Part shown: positions 52,563 through 61,596 of the stretch, piece by piece | Layout of the letters: the number at the start of each line of letters is the position of its first letter | Position numbering within the stretch: position 1 is the stretch's first letter | From: Fictibacillus terranigra | GTDB taxonomy: Bacteria; Bacillota; Bacilli; Bacillales; Fictibacillaceae | Assembly: GCF_030412265.1 (NCBI RefSeq) | Contig: NZ_JAUHLN010000003.1 | Coordinates: forward strand, 1-64,000 | Length of the DNA: 64,000 bases | Direction: 5' to 3' | The notes under the pieces: model-generated | Seen by the model: only the letters and a program-made list of their open reading frames with translations | What the model was told of the DNA's origin: nothing | Databases searched by the model: none | Translations under genes and position numbers: made by a program

Positions 52563-53548
52563 TACTCCCTTCCTTTCCTAAGTGATTTTCTGACGTCTTT
52601 ACTTGAAGGAAAGTTTACAATTCCTTCAGCGTTCAGAATGGCTTGGATGACTGCTTCTGCTAAAACGTCTGCTGCCAGGGTTCCAATGAGGTCTACTGAA
52701 GCGCTCACTTCTCCAGTAGCGAGAGAAAATATGGTGTCCCCATCATACATCGTGTGCACAGGATAGATCGTTCTTGCTAATCCGTCATGAGCCATGGAGG
52801 CGACTTTTGTCGCTTGTGACTTTGTTAAATCAGCATTGCACGCGACCACAGCAATCGTTGTATTCGTACCGACAGTTAATGGAATCTCGGGCTGTTCAAG
52901 CATCCACTCCAAGCTGCTCCTGATATATCCCAGATCATCTCTTGCACCGGCAATCACTTCTCCAGTGTTCGGATATCTAATTTCGCCTATGGCATTGACA
53001 GCGACAATAGCACCTACGATTAAACCATTGGGCAGGTTGAAAGAGGCAGAGCCAAGGCCTCCCTTCATCGCACGATGATGGCCAGCCACTTTACCGACCG
53101 TAGCCCCGCATCCTGCCCCAGAGTTACCCAAGGGAAAATGTCCCTGTGCTGCATTTGATGCGGCCTGATAACCCATTTTTTGATCAGGCCTGGCCAAAGG
53201 ATCTCCAACCGGCAAATCAAACAGGACAGCTGAGGGAACAATCGGTACAACTCCTACGCCAACATCCAAGCCAACCCCTTTATCTTCCAAAAATCTCATA
53301 ACGCCGCTTGCCGCATCAAGTCCATAGGCGCTGCCTCCCGCCAGGCAGATACCATGTACCTTCTCCATGAGATTCAGCGGGTGAAGGAGATCCGTTTCCC
53401 GGGTCCCTGGAGCTGATCCCCGAACATCCACACCACAAACAGCACCATTTTCCATCACTAATACAGTACAGCCCGTATAGCCTTTGCTATCTTCTTCATT
53501 GCCGACTTTAATGCCCGGAACATCGGTGATATTCTGGAAATTACCCAC
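52562..53548 (-). CDS. P1/DmpA-family N-terminal nucleophile hydrolase
   Basis: About 328 residues if started at GTG 53548, which overlaps the TAG of the preceding gene and has TCTGGAG upstream; an ATG at 53605 would run 58 nt into that gene. Start MGNFQNITDVPGIKVGNEED is the normal P1 opening. VRGSAPGTRETDLLHP, GICLAGGSAYGLDAASG, GAGCGATVGK and KGGLGSASFNLPNGLIVGAI carry the self-cleavage/nucleophile region near 190-210. DmpA-type enzymes autoprocess and cleave N-terminal or beta-amino acid amides. Proposed here as the pantothenate amidase. Confidence 0.87.
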   Translation of the reverse strand: MGNFQNITDVPGIKVGNEEDSKGYTGCTVLVMENGAVCGVDVRGSAPGTRETDLLHPLNLMEKVHGICLAGGSAYGLDAASGVMRFLEDKGVGLDVGVGVVPIVPSAVLFDLPVGDPLARPDQKMGYQAASNAAQGHFPLGNSGAGCGATVGKVAGHHRAMKGGLGSASFNLPNGLIVGAIVAVNAIGEIRYPNTGEVIAGARDDLGYIRSSLEWMLEQPEIPLTVGTNTTIAVVACNADLTKSQATKVASMAHDGLARTIYPVHTMYDGDTIFSLATGEVSASVDLIGTLAADVLAEAVIQAILNAEGIVNFPSSKDVRKSLRKGRE

Positions 53549-54105
53549 TACATTTCTCCAGAGATCTTGGATTTTTTGTTTCCGCTGTGGTCCAGTCTTT
53601 TCCAAGCCACAACTACAGCCAGCGTGATGATCACGGAGACTATAGCTTCAGGAATCCCATTGGTAACTGCAATTGTAACCGCGACCCCAGGTGCAATATA
53701 GCCTCTGACTACAGCCATGATTAAAACGAGGAGGGTATTCGTAAATGCTCCTATAAAGCCTGCTACACCGATAGCGGCATATTCGTTTACTCTTTTCAAG
53801 GAGAGATATGAGAAGTAGGCTGTGACACCAATAAACAATCGAGGAAGAATCGCGACGAGAGGATCCTTGAAAAGCGGAATCGTTGCATCCAAAAAGGATG
53901 AAACTCCGAAGATTAATCCGATGACCAGTCCAACAAACGGACCTTGCATTACCCCTCCAATGATGGCAGGAACATGCATGATGGTTGCGTTCCCGGCTGC
54001 TGTTGGAACAGGAATGAAGCCTAACCGTGTGACACCAAGCAAAATAGCTACTGCCCCCAATACACCTGCAATGACAATCTTTCTAGTCGTTAATCCTCTT
54101 TCCAT
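53548..54105 (-). CDS. ECF transporter S component (PF12822-like, PanT-like?)
   Basis: 185 residues from ATG 54105 (ribosome binding site AGGAGGG). Six TM helices; KIVIAGVLGAVAILLGVTRL at 9-28, then ATIMHVPAIIGGVMQGPFVG and LVIGLIFGVSSFLDATIPLF. The HxPxIIGGxxxGPxxGxxxGxxFGxxS signature is that of the ECF_trnsprt S components, which include the pantothenate binder PanT. It binds the vitamin-like ligand and docks on EcfT. Substrate call is inference from family and from the neighbouring enzymes. Confidence 0.85.
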   Translation of the reverse strand: MERGLTTRKIVIAGVLGAVAILLGVTRLGFIPVPTAAGNATIMHVPAIIGGVMQGPFVGLVIGLIFGVSSFLDATIPLFKDPLVAILPRLFIGVTAYFSYLSLKRVNEYAAIGVAGFIGAFTNTLLVLIMAVVRGYIAPGVAVTIAVTNGIPEAIVSVIITLAVVVAWKRLDHSGNKKSKISGEM

Positions 54106-54167
54106 TTGATTACCCTCCTTATAATTGAAAGAATTGTAAGTTTTGCATTTTATGGTTAGGTTGATAT

Positions 54168-55022
54168 CTAGTAGGGAAATGGAAATAGCAATAAGAGAGA
54201 AGCGAATAAAATACAAAAAAGAATAGCGATATAATCTTTGTTCTGTGCTTTGTATTTTGTGTAAATGGACCGTTCGTTTCCTGGTGTGTAGCATCTTGCT
54301 TCCATGGCGAGCACTAAGTCTTCTGCCCGTGCCATCGCTACATTGAACAATGGGATAATGATCGGAAACACATCTTTTGTCCTCTGTATGATTCTCCACC
54401 AGGCACCTGTACCAAACTCTGCCCCCCTTGATGCCTGGGCCTTCATCATCTTTTCCATTTCCATTGCAAACGTTGGGACAAAACGGATAGCGATGGTAAT
54501 AATCAGTGCAAATTCATGAACCGGAAACTTTACATACTTTAATGGCCGTAATAAACTCTCAATCCCATGAGTGATCTGTGTGGTAGATGTACTTAGTGTC
54601 AGTACACTGCTCAAAAAGATGATTTCAATGAAACGCAATGCAGATACGATGACCAGCCGTATACTGTCAGAGGTAATCAGGATAAAACCATGATCAACTA
54701 AAACCGTTCCTCCGGAAGCCACTTTGTTATAGAACATCAATTGCAGTACGGCTAATATCAAAATGAATGGGATTGCCGGCTTGACACCTGACAAACCATA
54801 ACTTATCGGAATACGTGAGATATAAAATAAGCAAATGGCAAATGCGAGGGCAATAATATTACCTACATAGGTATCACATATAGCCATTGCAATGACCAGT
54901 ATGGTGAAGGACAATAGCTTCACACGCGGATCTAAACGATGGACAAGTGAACCTGTCGGCAAATACTGGCCAATGGTTATATTGCGAGATAATTCAAATT
55001 CAAAACCAGCCAATATTTTCAC
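54168..55022 (-). CDS. ecfT: ECF transporter T component (EcfT)
   Basis: 284 residues with five to six TM helices and two coupling helices: MKAQASRGAEFGTG near 192-205 and VLAMEARCYTPGNERS, the paired ARG-type motifs that touch the ATPases. GSLVHRLDPRVKLLSF is the conserved EcfT opening. Housekeeping ecfA1A2T usually sits in the ribosomal protein cluster, so this is a dedicated second copy. Overlaps ecfA2 by 4 nt. Confidence 0.9.
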   Translation of the reverse strand: MKILAGFEFELSRNITIGQYLPTGSLVHRLDPRVKLLSFTILVIAMAICDTYVGNIIALAFAICLFYISRIPISYGLSGVKPAIPFILILAVLQLMFYNKVASGGTVLVDHGFILITSDSIRLVIVSALRFIEIIFLSSVLTLSTSTTQITHGIESLLRPLKYVKFPVHEFALIITIAIRFVPTFAMEMEKMMKAQASRGAEFGTGAWWRIIQRTKDVFPIIIPLFNVAMARAEDLVLAMEARCYTPGNERSIYTKYKAQNKDYIAILFCILFASLLLLFPFPY

Positions 55023-55891
55023 CTCCTGAACGGCTGAAGAATAGATACGATTTCCTTGGCGGCAGACTCCCGCTCAAATGCTTTTAGATCAACGGAATAG
55101 CCCCGTTGTTTTAGATGTGCCAGGATCTCAACCGTTTGAGGTGCGGCAATATGGTGTCTGCGAAGTATTTCTGTATTGCCAAAAATCTCACGAGGCGTTC
55201 CATCTATGAGATTTTTTCCGTCAGCTAATACGTATATCCGTTGAGCTAAATAAGCGACTTCCTCCATATTGTGTGAGACAAAAATGACGGTCATCTTTTC
55301 TTGCTTATTCAACAGAGCAATTCTGTCCAATAATTCTTGCCTGGAAAAGGGATCCAGACCAGCTGTCGGTTCATCGAGCACCAAAATTTCTGGTTTGAGA
55401 GCCAGAACACCGGCTAGAGCTACCTTTCTTTTTTGTCCGCCGCTCAAGGCATAGGTCACCCTGTCTTTCAATTCCTCAAAAGACAGGCCCACCAGTTCCA
55501 TCGCCCACTTCACACGATCTCTTACTTCTTTTAGCGGCAGCCCCATTTTTAAAGGGCCATAAGCGATATCATCACCGATCAGCTTCTCAAAAATCTGATC
55601 TTCAGGATTTTGGAACACAAGTCCTACTTTTCTTCTCAACGCTTTAACATCCAGTTTTGGATCCGATAAATTCTGGCCATCCACTAATACTTCTCCCCGC
55701 TGAGGACGCATCAGTCCGTTAAAATGCTGAATTAATGTCGATTTTCCAGAACCGGTATGCCCAATAACCGCTACGCATTCTCCTTTTTTCACCTGCAGAT
55801 TAATCCCGGCCAGTGCCTTGTATTCAAGAGGTGTCTTTTCCATGTAGGTATGGTACAAATTGTTCACTTCTAAAATGGCAGATTCACTCAT
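55019..55891 (-). CDS. ecfA2: ECF transporter ATPase EcfA2
   Basis: 290 residues. Walker A GHTGSGKSTLIQHFNG near 43-58, Q-loop VFQNPEDQIFE, signature YALSGGQKRKVALAGVLA and Walker B PEILVLDEPTAGLDPFSR. The FQNPEDQIFE Q-helix is typical of EcfA. Pairs with EcfA1; ATG overlaps the ecfA1 stop by 4 nt. Confidence 0.92.
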   Translation of the reverse strand: MSESAILEVNNLYHTYMEKTPLEYKALAGINLQVKKGECVAVIGHTGSGKSTLIQHFNGLMRPQRGEVLVDGQNLSDPKLDVKALRRKVGLVFQNPEDQIFEKLIGDDIAYGPLKMGLPLKEVRDRVKWAMELVGLSFEELKDRVTYALSGGQKRKVALAGVLALKPEILVLDEPTAGLDPFSRQELLDRIALLNKQEKMTVIFVSHNMEEVAYLAQRIYVLADGKNLIDGTPREIFGNTEILRRHHIAAPQTVEILAHLKQRGYSVDLKAFERESAAKEIVSILQPFRR

Positions 55892-56751
55892 CCCACAAAC
55901 ACCCCCCGTTTGGCTGATAGACGGACAACCTCTTGTATAATCTCGTTATTCCGGATCAGATCTGACTGGAATTCTTCGTCATATTCATGAATCAATCTTG
56001 CTAATCGGCTCGCAACTGGAATATCAAGTTTCAATTGCTGCATCCTTTCATACTGTTGAAAAATCTCCCTTGGTGACCCATCCATAACAATTTGTCCCTG
56101 TTCAATGACGATGACCCGGCTGGCTTCTGCCACTTCTGACATATGATGAGTAACGGAAACAATGGTCATCCCGTCATCGTTCAGTTCGCGCACAACATTG
56201 AGTATGTCTCTTCTTCCGTAGGTATCCAGCATGCTGGTTGCTTCATCGAGCACTAAACAATCCGGTTTCATCGCAATGATACCCGCAATGGCAACCCGCT
56301 GTTTCTGTCCGCCGGATAGGTGATGAGGCGGTCTTTGCCGAAACTCACTCATCCCGACTGCTTCTAGTGCATAATCAATTCTATCCTTCATTGTTGCTGC
56401 AGGGATTTCAATATTCTCTAGACCAAAGGCCACATCGTCTTCAACAATGGTCGCAACAATCTGGTTATCGGGATGCTGAAATACCATACCTACCTTTTGC
56501 CGAATTTCGCGCAGCATTTGTAGTTCCTTTGTGTTGCTGCCACTTACCAGAACATCACCGCTGCTGGGTTTTAAAATCCCGTTCAAGTGCTTTGAAAGGG
56601 TAGACTTTCCAGAGCCGTTATGTCCGACGATCGCAACATATTCTCCCGGAAATATATCAAAGGAAACACCCTTCAATACGGGAATGGAGGTTTTATTATT
56701 TAACTTGTATTCAAAAGAAAGGTCGTTAACTTTAATAAGAGGTTCTATCAT
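55888..56751 (-). CDS. ecfA1: ECF transporter ATPase EcfA1
   Basis: 287 residues from ATG 56751, preceded by GGAAGGGGATATG. Walker A GHNGSGKSTLSKHLNGIL, Q-helix VFQHPDNQIVATIVEDDVAF, signature HLSGGQKQRVAIAGIIAM and Walker B DCLVLDEATSMLDTYGRR. C-terminal helical tail from about 230. First ECF gene in the operon, just after the MFS gene. Confidence 0.92.
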   Translation of the reverse strand: MIEPLIKVNDLSFEYKLNNKTSIPVLKGVSFDIFPGEYVAIVGHNGSGKSTLSKHLNGILKPSSGDVLVSGSNTKELQMLREIRQKVGMVFQHPDNQIVATIVEDDVAFGLENIEIPAATMKDRIDYALEAVGMSEFRQRPPHHLSGGQKQRVAIAGIIAMKPDCLVLDEATSMLDTYGRRDILNVVRELNDDGMTIVSVTHHMSEVAEASRVIVIEQGQIVMDGSPREIFQQYERMQQLKLDIPVASRLARLIHEYDEEFQSDLIRNNEIIQEVVRLSAKRGVFVG

Positions 56752-56778
56752 GCATATCCCCTTCCTCTGCGTGCACAT

Positions 56779-58095
56779 CTACAAAGATTTTGTTTCTACA
56801 AACGGTTCATCGGCTTTCATTCCTGAACCTTCCTTTTTTAAACTAAATACTAGCAAACTCGTAATGATTAAAGAAAAACTTAGAAAGAATAGTCCTGCTT
56901 CCATCTTTCCGGAGGCATCCTTTAAATATCCGATCATATAGGGTCCAACAAAACCTCCTAAGTTACCGATTGAATTAATGAGTGCAATCCCTACAGCGGC
57001 TGAAGCTTCTGTCAAAAAAAGTGCAGGCAATGACCAGAAAGGACCAAAAAAGCTGTAGATTCCAACGGTCGCAATAGACATCATCAAAATCGAAAGATAG
57101 GGATTTGACGTCATCCCAGCCCCAATCAAGCCTAGGGCTCCCAGTAAAGGCGGCAGTGCAGTAGATAATCTTCGCTCACCCGTTCGATCTGAACGCCTGG
57201 CCCACAAGATCATACAGATTCCTCCAGCAATGTAGGGCACCATGGAAATGAGTCCTACCTGAGTGTTAGAGAGCACCGTCGAGAAGGATTTAATGATGGT
57301 CGGCATCCAAAATCCAATGCCGTATAGACCGACTACGAGAGTTAGGTAAATCAAAGAGAACTTCCAAACCAGAGGGTTGGTCAGCACTTGTCGGGTTGAA
57401 GACTGTTTGAGGTTTCCTTTTTGGCTACTTTCACGCTCAATTTCTTTTATGAGCCAATCTTTTTCTTCCTGTTCCAGCCAATTCGCATCTTGAGGGCGAT
57501 CCGTTAAGTAAAAGTACGTAATAATACCTATAATGATGGCCGGTATTCCTTCTAAAACAAACATCCATCGCCATCCCGGCATACCTGCCCATTGAATGGA
57601 ATCCATGATCCAGGTCGATAATGGAGCTCCAATGATATTTGAGGCTGCCAGCGCAGTCATAAACAAGGCGAAAGCTCTGGCTTGTTCTTTTGCACGAAAC
57701 CAGTAAGTAATATATAAAATAATGCCTGGAAAAAATCCCGCTTCCGCTATTCCTAAAAGAAATCGCAGAACATAGAGATGTGCGGCGCTCTCTGCCCAAC
57801 CGGTCAAAATCACAACCAATCCCCAGCTGACCATGATCCGTGCGATCCACTTTCTTGCTCCAAATTTGTGGAGAAGTATATTGCTGGGAATCTCAAAGAG
57901 AAAGTATCCAAAGAAGAAAATACCTGAGATTAATCCGAAGGTAGAGCTGGCCAAGGCTAAATCTTTGTTCATATCCAGTGCAGCATATCCAAGGTTGACC
58001 CTGTCAAGAAAGGCTACAATGTATAACAAAAAAATAAACGGAATTATTCTCCAAAACACTTTTTTTGTTGTTCGCTCTTCAATTGATAGATTCAT
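56779..58095 (-). CDS. MFS transporter, anion:cation symporter (ACS) family
   Basis: 438 residues, twelve TM helices. DRVNLGYAALDMNKDLAL near 31-48 is the ACS family signature after TM1, and LLGIAEAGFFPGIILYITYW near TM4 is typical of phthalate/tartrate/glucarate permeases. Takes up organic acids with protons. In this operon it may import a free acid intermediate such as pantoate or a dicarboxylate, beside the ECF importer. Ribosome binding site AAGGGAGGTT. Confidence 0.88.
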   Translation of the reverse strand: MNLSIEERTTKKVFWRIIPFIFLLYIVAFLDRVNLGYAALDMNKDLALASSTFGLISGIFFFGYFLFEIPSNILLHKFGARKWIARIMVSWGLVVILTGWAESAAHLYVLRFLLGIAEAGFFPGIILYITYWFRAKEQARAFALFMTALAASNIIGAPLSTWIMDSIQWAGMPGWRWMFVLEGIPAIIIGIITYFYLTDRPQDANWLEQEEKDWLIKEIERESSQKGNLKQSSTRQVLTNPLVWKFSLIYLTLVVGLYGIGFWMPTIIKSFSTVLSNTQVGLISMVPYIAGGICMILWARRSDRTGERRLSTALPPLLGALGLIGAGMTSNPYLSILMMSIATVGIYSFFGPFWSLPALFLTEASAAVGIALINSIGNLGGFVGPYMIGYLKDASGKMEAGLFFLSFSLIITSLLVFSLKKEGSGMKADEPFVETKSL

Positions 58096-58144
58096 ATAAA
58101 CCTCCCTTTCTCTTTCTGATTTCTTTTAAAAGCATAAAATTAGA

Positions 58145-58918
58145 CTAGACCCCTCGGCCGCCATCGAGATTCATGATTTCTCCAGTGACCGCTTTTGCCA
58201 AGTCGGAAGCCAGATATAAAGCGGCCTGAGCAATGTCCTCCGGTTGAATCAAGGTGCCTAAAGGAACACTGTCCAGAAAAATTTTCTTTTTGTCTTCCTC
58301 AACTTTTTTTTCATCACCAGGCAGGAATTTTCCAAGCATCGGCGTTTCAGCGGGTCCTGGATTAATGGCATTCACCCGAATTTTAAAAGGTGCCAATTCA
58401 AGCGCCAGTGCTTTCGTTAACATAATCGCGGCGCCTTTCGATGCACAATAAGCGTTTAAACCAGGTCTTGCCCGTATACCCGCAATGGAAGCGATATTTA
58501 TAATCGAACCTTTCCTGATTCGTTTCATGTGAGGAACAAGGTGCCGTGTGGTCAAAAAAATCGACTTCGCATTGACGTTCATAATCTTGTCCCATTCATT
58601 TATGCTCATTTCTTCAATGGGAGTGAAAAACTGAGGTACTCCGGCACAATTCAGCAAAACGTCTAAATGCTGATATTGATGGACGGCTTCATTAACCAGC
58701 TTCTGGACACTTTCGTCTTCTCCAACATCTGTTTGAATCACCATTACTTCCCCTGTATTTCCTATTTCCCCAGCAGTACAATTGGCCGCTTCACGATTTA
58801 AGTCAGCTAAAACGACGTTTGCTCCTTCGGCTGCAAACAGCTTGGCTGCAGCCTTCCCCATACCAGAGCCCGCTCCTGTAATGATAGCTGTTTTTCCTTC
58901 AAGCAATCCCGCAGTCAT
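58145..58918 (-). CDS. Short-chain dehydrogenase/reductase
   Basis: 257 residues, classical SDR. GKTAIITGAGSGMGKAAAKL (TGxxxGxG cofactor motif at 15-22), VLADLNRE (Asp after beta2 favours NAD+), NCAGVPQF, catalytic Ser near 144 (SIINIASIAG) and YCASKGA (Tyr-Lys near 158-162). C terminus NLDGGRGV. Oxidises a secondary or primary alcohol; proposed pantoate 4-dehydrogenase step. ATG overlaps the aldehyde dehydrogenase stop by 4 nt. Confidence 0.9.
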   Translation of the reverse strand: MTAGLLEGKTAIITGAGSGMGKAAAKLFAAEGANVVLADLNREAANCTAGEIGNTGEVMVIQTDVGEDESVQKLVNEAVHQYQHLDVLLNCAGVPQFFTPIEEMSINEWDKIMNVNAKSIFLTTRHLVPHMKRIRKGSIINIASIAGIRARPGLNAYCASKGAAIMLTKALALELAPFKIRVNAINPGPAETPMLGKFLPGDEKKVEEDKKKIFLDSVPLGTLIQPEDIAQAALYLASDLAKAVTGEIMNLDGGRGV

Positions 58919-60363
58919 AGGTTAATCACCACCATTCGTTCGTCTGTCATTTCTTGAATCGCATAATGCGGCCCTTCTTTTCCGATCCCGCTGTTCTTAA
59001 CGCCGCCATATGGCATGACATCATTCCGATATGTTGATACATCATTTATGATCACTCCGCCATATTGCAGAACTTTGGCCGCTCTCATCGCCAGCTGTAA
59101 ATCCATTGTGAAAATACCCGCCTGAAGTCCATACTCTGATTGATTGGCAAACTGAAAAGCCGCATCAATATCTTGATAAGGAATGATGCTCACAATGGGA
59201 GCGAATACTTCCTTACAGACCACCTTCATGTCAGGTTTTGTGTTGACGAGCACTGTCGGGAATAACAGGGCACCTTCCCTTTTAACAGGAAGTAAGGATT
59301 TAGCTCCTTGTTCTATTGCTTCATTGATCCATTTCTCTGAACGAATGGCCTCTTTTTCACTGATCATCGGTCCTACGTCTGTTTCTTCTGCTTCAGGATC
59401 ACCAACGTTCAATTGTTGAACATGATGTAGATAACGCTCCGTAAACTCATTTAAGACTGATTGATGAACATAAAGGCGCTGTACTGCTATGCAGGCTTGT
59501 CCAGCGTTATGAAAACTGCGGCTTGCCGTTAGTTTCGCTGCCAACTCTAAATCTGCGTCACTGTGTACAATGTTCGGGGAATTGTTGCCCAATTCAAGAG
59601 CCACCGGCCTCAAGCCGCTTCGTTCTTTAATATGCCTTCCGACTTCACCTGAACCAGTAAATGTATACATTGCGATGCGCTCATCTTCCAAGAGCCATTC
59701 CCCCACTTCACTCCCTGCCCCAGTGACGATGTTGACGTAGCCTTTCGGAAGACCCGCTTCCTCCAAAAGTTCGACCAGCTGGAAAGTGGCCAATGGTGTA
59801 GTGGTAGCAGGCTTAATGACAATCGTGTTTCCGGCAGCAAGGGCGGGAGCGATCTTATGAACCCCTAATAACAAAGGATAATTGAATGGGGTAATCACTC
59901 CGATAACCCCTTTTGGAACGCGAATGGTAAAGCCTAACCGGTTGTCGGCTCCTTCCGTTGCCTGAAGGGGAATCATTTCACCTGCGATCCTTTTCGCTTC
60001 TTCTGCGGATAAACGGATCGTGTTAATTGTCCGGTCTAGTTCTCCTGCCGCATCTTTTAGGGTTTTCCCTACTTCTTTTACTAAGGAAAGTTCAAAATCC
60101 CTGCGCCTTTTTTCCATTAAATCAGCGGCTTTTGAAAGAATTGCAGATCTCTGGCAGGCTGTTAGCTGGTCCGCCTTAAAAACTTTTTCCGCAGCAGTCA
60201 CCGCCTGATCGACATGATGCTTACCTGCTTTCGCGATGGCAGCGATCACCTCCCCTGTGTATTTATGATACACAGGAATACTTTTCTCGGTTTGAACATG
60301 TTTGCCATCAATGTACAGATGCAATTTTTTGTCACTCTTTAATGGAGTCTGTGTGTCGGTCAT
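58915..60363 (-). CDS. Aldehyde dehydrogenase (NAD(P)+-dependent)
   Basis: 482 residues, ALDH superfamily. GVITPFNYPLLLGVHKIAPA (Asn of the oxyanion hole), IVIKPATTTPLA, FTGSGEVGRHI, LELGNNSPNIV (general base Glu), and FHNAGQACIAVQRLYVH with catalytic Cys near 285. EVFAPIVSIIPY and MPYGGVKNSGIGKEGP complete it. Closest recalled types are lactaldehyde/phosphonoacetaldehyde-like enzymes. Proposed to oxidise aldopantoate to dimethylmalate. 15 nt after the dehydrogenase gene. Confidence 0.9.
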   Translation of the reverse strand: MTDTQTPLKSDKKLHLYIDGKHVQTEKSIPVYHKYTGEVIAAIAKAGKHHVDQAVTAAEKVFKADQLTACQRSAILSKAADLMEKRRRDFELSLVKEVGKTLKDAAGELDRTINTIRLSAEEAKRIAGEMIPLQATEGADNRLGFTIRVPKGVIGVITPFNYPLLLGVHKIAPALAAGNTIVIKPATTTPLATFQLVELLEEAGLPKGYVNIVTGAGSEVGEWLLEDERIAMYTFTGSGEVGRHIKERSGLRPVALELGNNSPNIVHSDADLELAAKLTASRSFHNAGQACIAVQRLYVHQSVLNEFTERYLHHVQQLNVGDPEAEETDVGPMISEKEAIRSEKWINEAIEQGAKSLLPVKREGALLFPTVLVNTKPDMKVVCKEVFAPIVSIIPYQDIDAAFQFANQSEYGLQAGIFTMDLQLAMRAAKVLQYGGVIINDVSTYRNDVMPYGGVKNSGIGKEGPHYAIQEMTDERMVVINL

Positions 60364-60378
60364 GCTTTATCCATCTCC

Positions 60379-61464
60379 TTATTTAAAATTCATGCTCCTA
60401 CTCGTCATTTGTTCACGAATGGCACTTCCCATTTCAAATGTCGTGTGTTTCCCGCCTAGGTCTCTCGTGGAAACTTTTCCTTCCAGAAGGACCTCTTCGA
60501 TAGACTCAACAATCAAGTCTGCCATATCAGGAAAACCTAGATGCTGCATCATTAAGCTGAGACTCCAAATCTGGGCGATGGGATTCGCTATTCCTTTTCC
60601 GGCGATGTCAGGCGCCGACCCATGAATCGGTTCAAACATTGAAGGATACGTCTTTTCAGGGTTAATATTTCCTGAAGGTGCCAGCCCAAGACCGCCTACA
60701 ATAGCCGCCCCAAGATCAGTCAGGATGTCACCGAAAAGGTTGCTTGCTACAACCACATCCAACTCTTCTGGCCGTGTAATAAAATAGGCGGCAAGCGCAT
60801 CAATATGATATATATCCGTTCGTATAGAAGGATGAGTCCGGCTGACTTCCTTTACGATTTCATCCCAGAATGGCATTGAAAAATTAATTCCGTTTGATTT
60901 CGTTGCTGCGGTCAGCCGTTTTTTATTTCTTTTTTCGGCAAGTGAGTAGGCATATTTGATCACACGTTCGGTTCCATATCTAGTAAACACATTGTTTTGT
61001 ACTGCAAGCTCAAAGGGGGTATTCTCATGTAACCGCCCTCCCATGTTCGAGTATTCTCCTTCCGTATTTTCACGGATCACCACAAAATCCAGATCATGAT
61101 GCGCCTTATATCGGAGAGGGCTGTCCAATCCTCTCAGAAGCTTGATCGGACGTAAATTGATATATTGCTGAAAGGTCCTGCGAATAGGCAAGATCAGCTC
61201 CCAAACCGATATGTGGTCAGGTACAGTTGGGGCACCTATTGCGCCTAGAAGAATCACATCATAATCACGTAAAATTTTCAGGCCGTTCCCCGGCATCATC
61301 TTTCCATGTTTTAAATAGTAATCACAATTCCAATCAAACGAATCAATGGAAAAATGAATCCCTCCATGAAGTTCCCCTATCTTGGTTAACGTTTTTAATC
61401 CCTCTGCCATGACTTCAGGCCCTATTCCATCACCAGGTATGGCGGCAATTGAAAAGTGCTGCAA
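60379..61464 (-). CDS. Isocitrate/isopropylmalate-type beta-decarboxylating dehydrogenase (D-malate/tartrate DH-like)
   Basis: 361 residues from TTG 61464 (GAGGTGATAAC upstream). AIPGDGIGPEVMAEGLKTL, INLRPIKLLRGLDSPL (substrate Arg), DFVVIRENTEGEYSNMGGRL, AATKSNGINFSM, DVVVASNLFGDILTDLGAAI (metal Asp residues) and MFEPIHGSAPDIAGKGIANP. The TEGEYSNMGGR loop resembles tartrate/D-malate dehydrogenases, not LeuB. These oxidatively decarboxylate 2-hydroxy dicarboxylates; 3,3-dimethylmalate would give 2-oxoisovalerate. First gene after the sigma-54 promoter. Confidence 0.9.
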   Translation of the reverse strand: MQHFSIAAIPGDGIGPEVMAEGLKTLTKIGELHGGIHFSIDSFDWNCDYYLKHGKMMPGNGLKILRDYDVILLGAIGAPTVPDHISVWELILPIRRTFQQYINLRPIKLLRGLDSPLRYKAHHDLDFVVIRENTEGEYSNMGGRLHENTPFELAVQNNVFTRYGTERVIKYAYSLAEKRNKKRLTAATKSNGINFSMPFWDEIVKEVSRTHPSIRTDIYHIDALAAYFITRPEELDVVVASNLFGDILTDLGAAIVGGLGLAPSGNINPEKTYPSMFEPIHGSAPDIAGKGIANPIAQIWSLSLMMQHLGFPDMADLIVESIEEVLLEGKVSTRDLGGKHTTFEMGSAIREQMTSRSMNFK

Positions 61465-61501
61465 GTTATCACCTCATTTTGTATTGTTAGTAACATACAC
61501 T

Positions 61502-61517
61502 TGCAAGATTTGTGCCA
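61502..61517 (-). promoter_or_regulatory. Sigma-54 (-24/-12) promoter
   Basis: On the minus strand TGGCACAAATCTTGCA matches the consensus TGGCAC-N5-TTGC(A/T) at every fixed position. Lies about 40-50 nt before the TTG start of the ten-gene operon and beside the sigma-54 activator gene. Confidence 0.9.
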
Positions 61518-61579
61518 ATTTAGTTTATTTTAAATTTTCAGAAATTATAGCGTATAGAAAAGTATGATGCGGAACTCAC

Positions 61580-61596
61580 TGTTGCAAATTACAACA
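61580..61596. promoter_or_regulatory. Palindromic enhancer site for the sigma-54 activator
   Basis: TGTTGCAAATTACAACA is a near-perfect 17-bp palindrome (TGTTG-N7-CAACA) about 70-80 nt upstream of the -24/-12 promoter, the usual distance for an upstream activating sequence. Confidence 0.6.
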
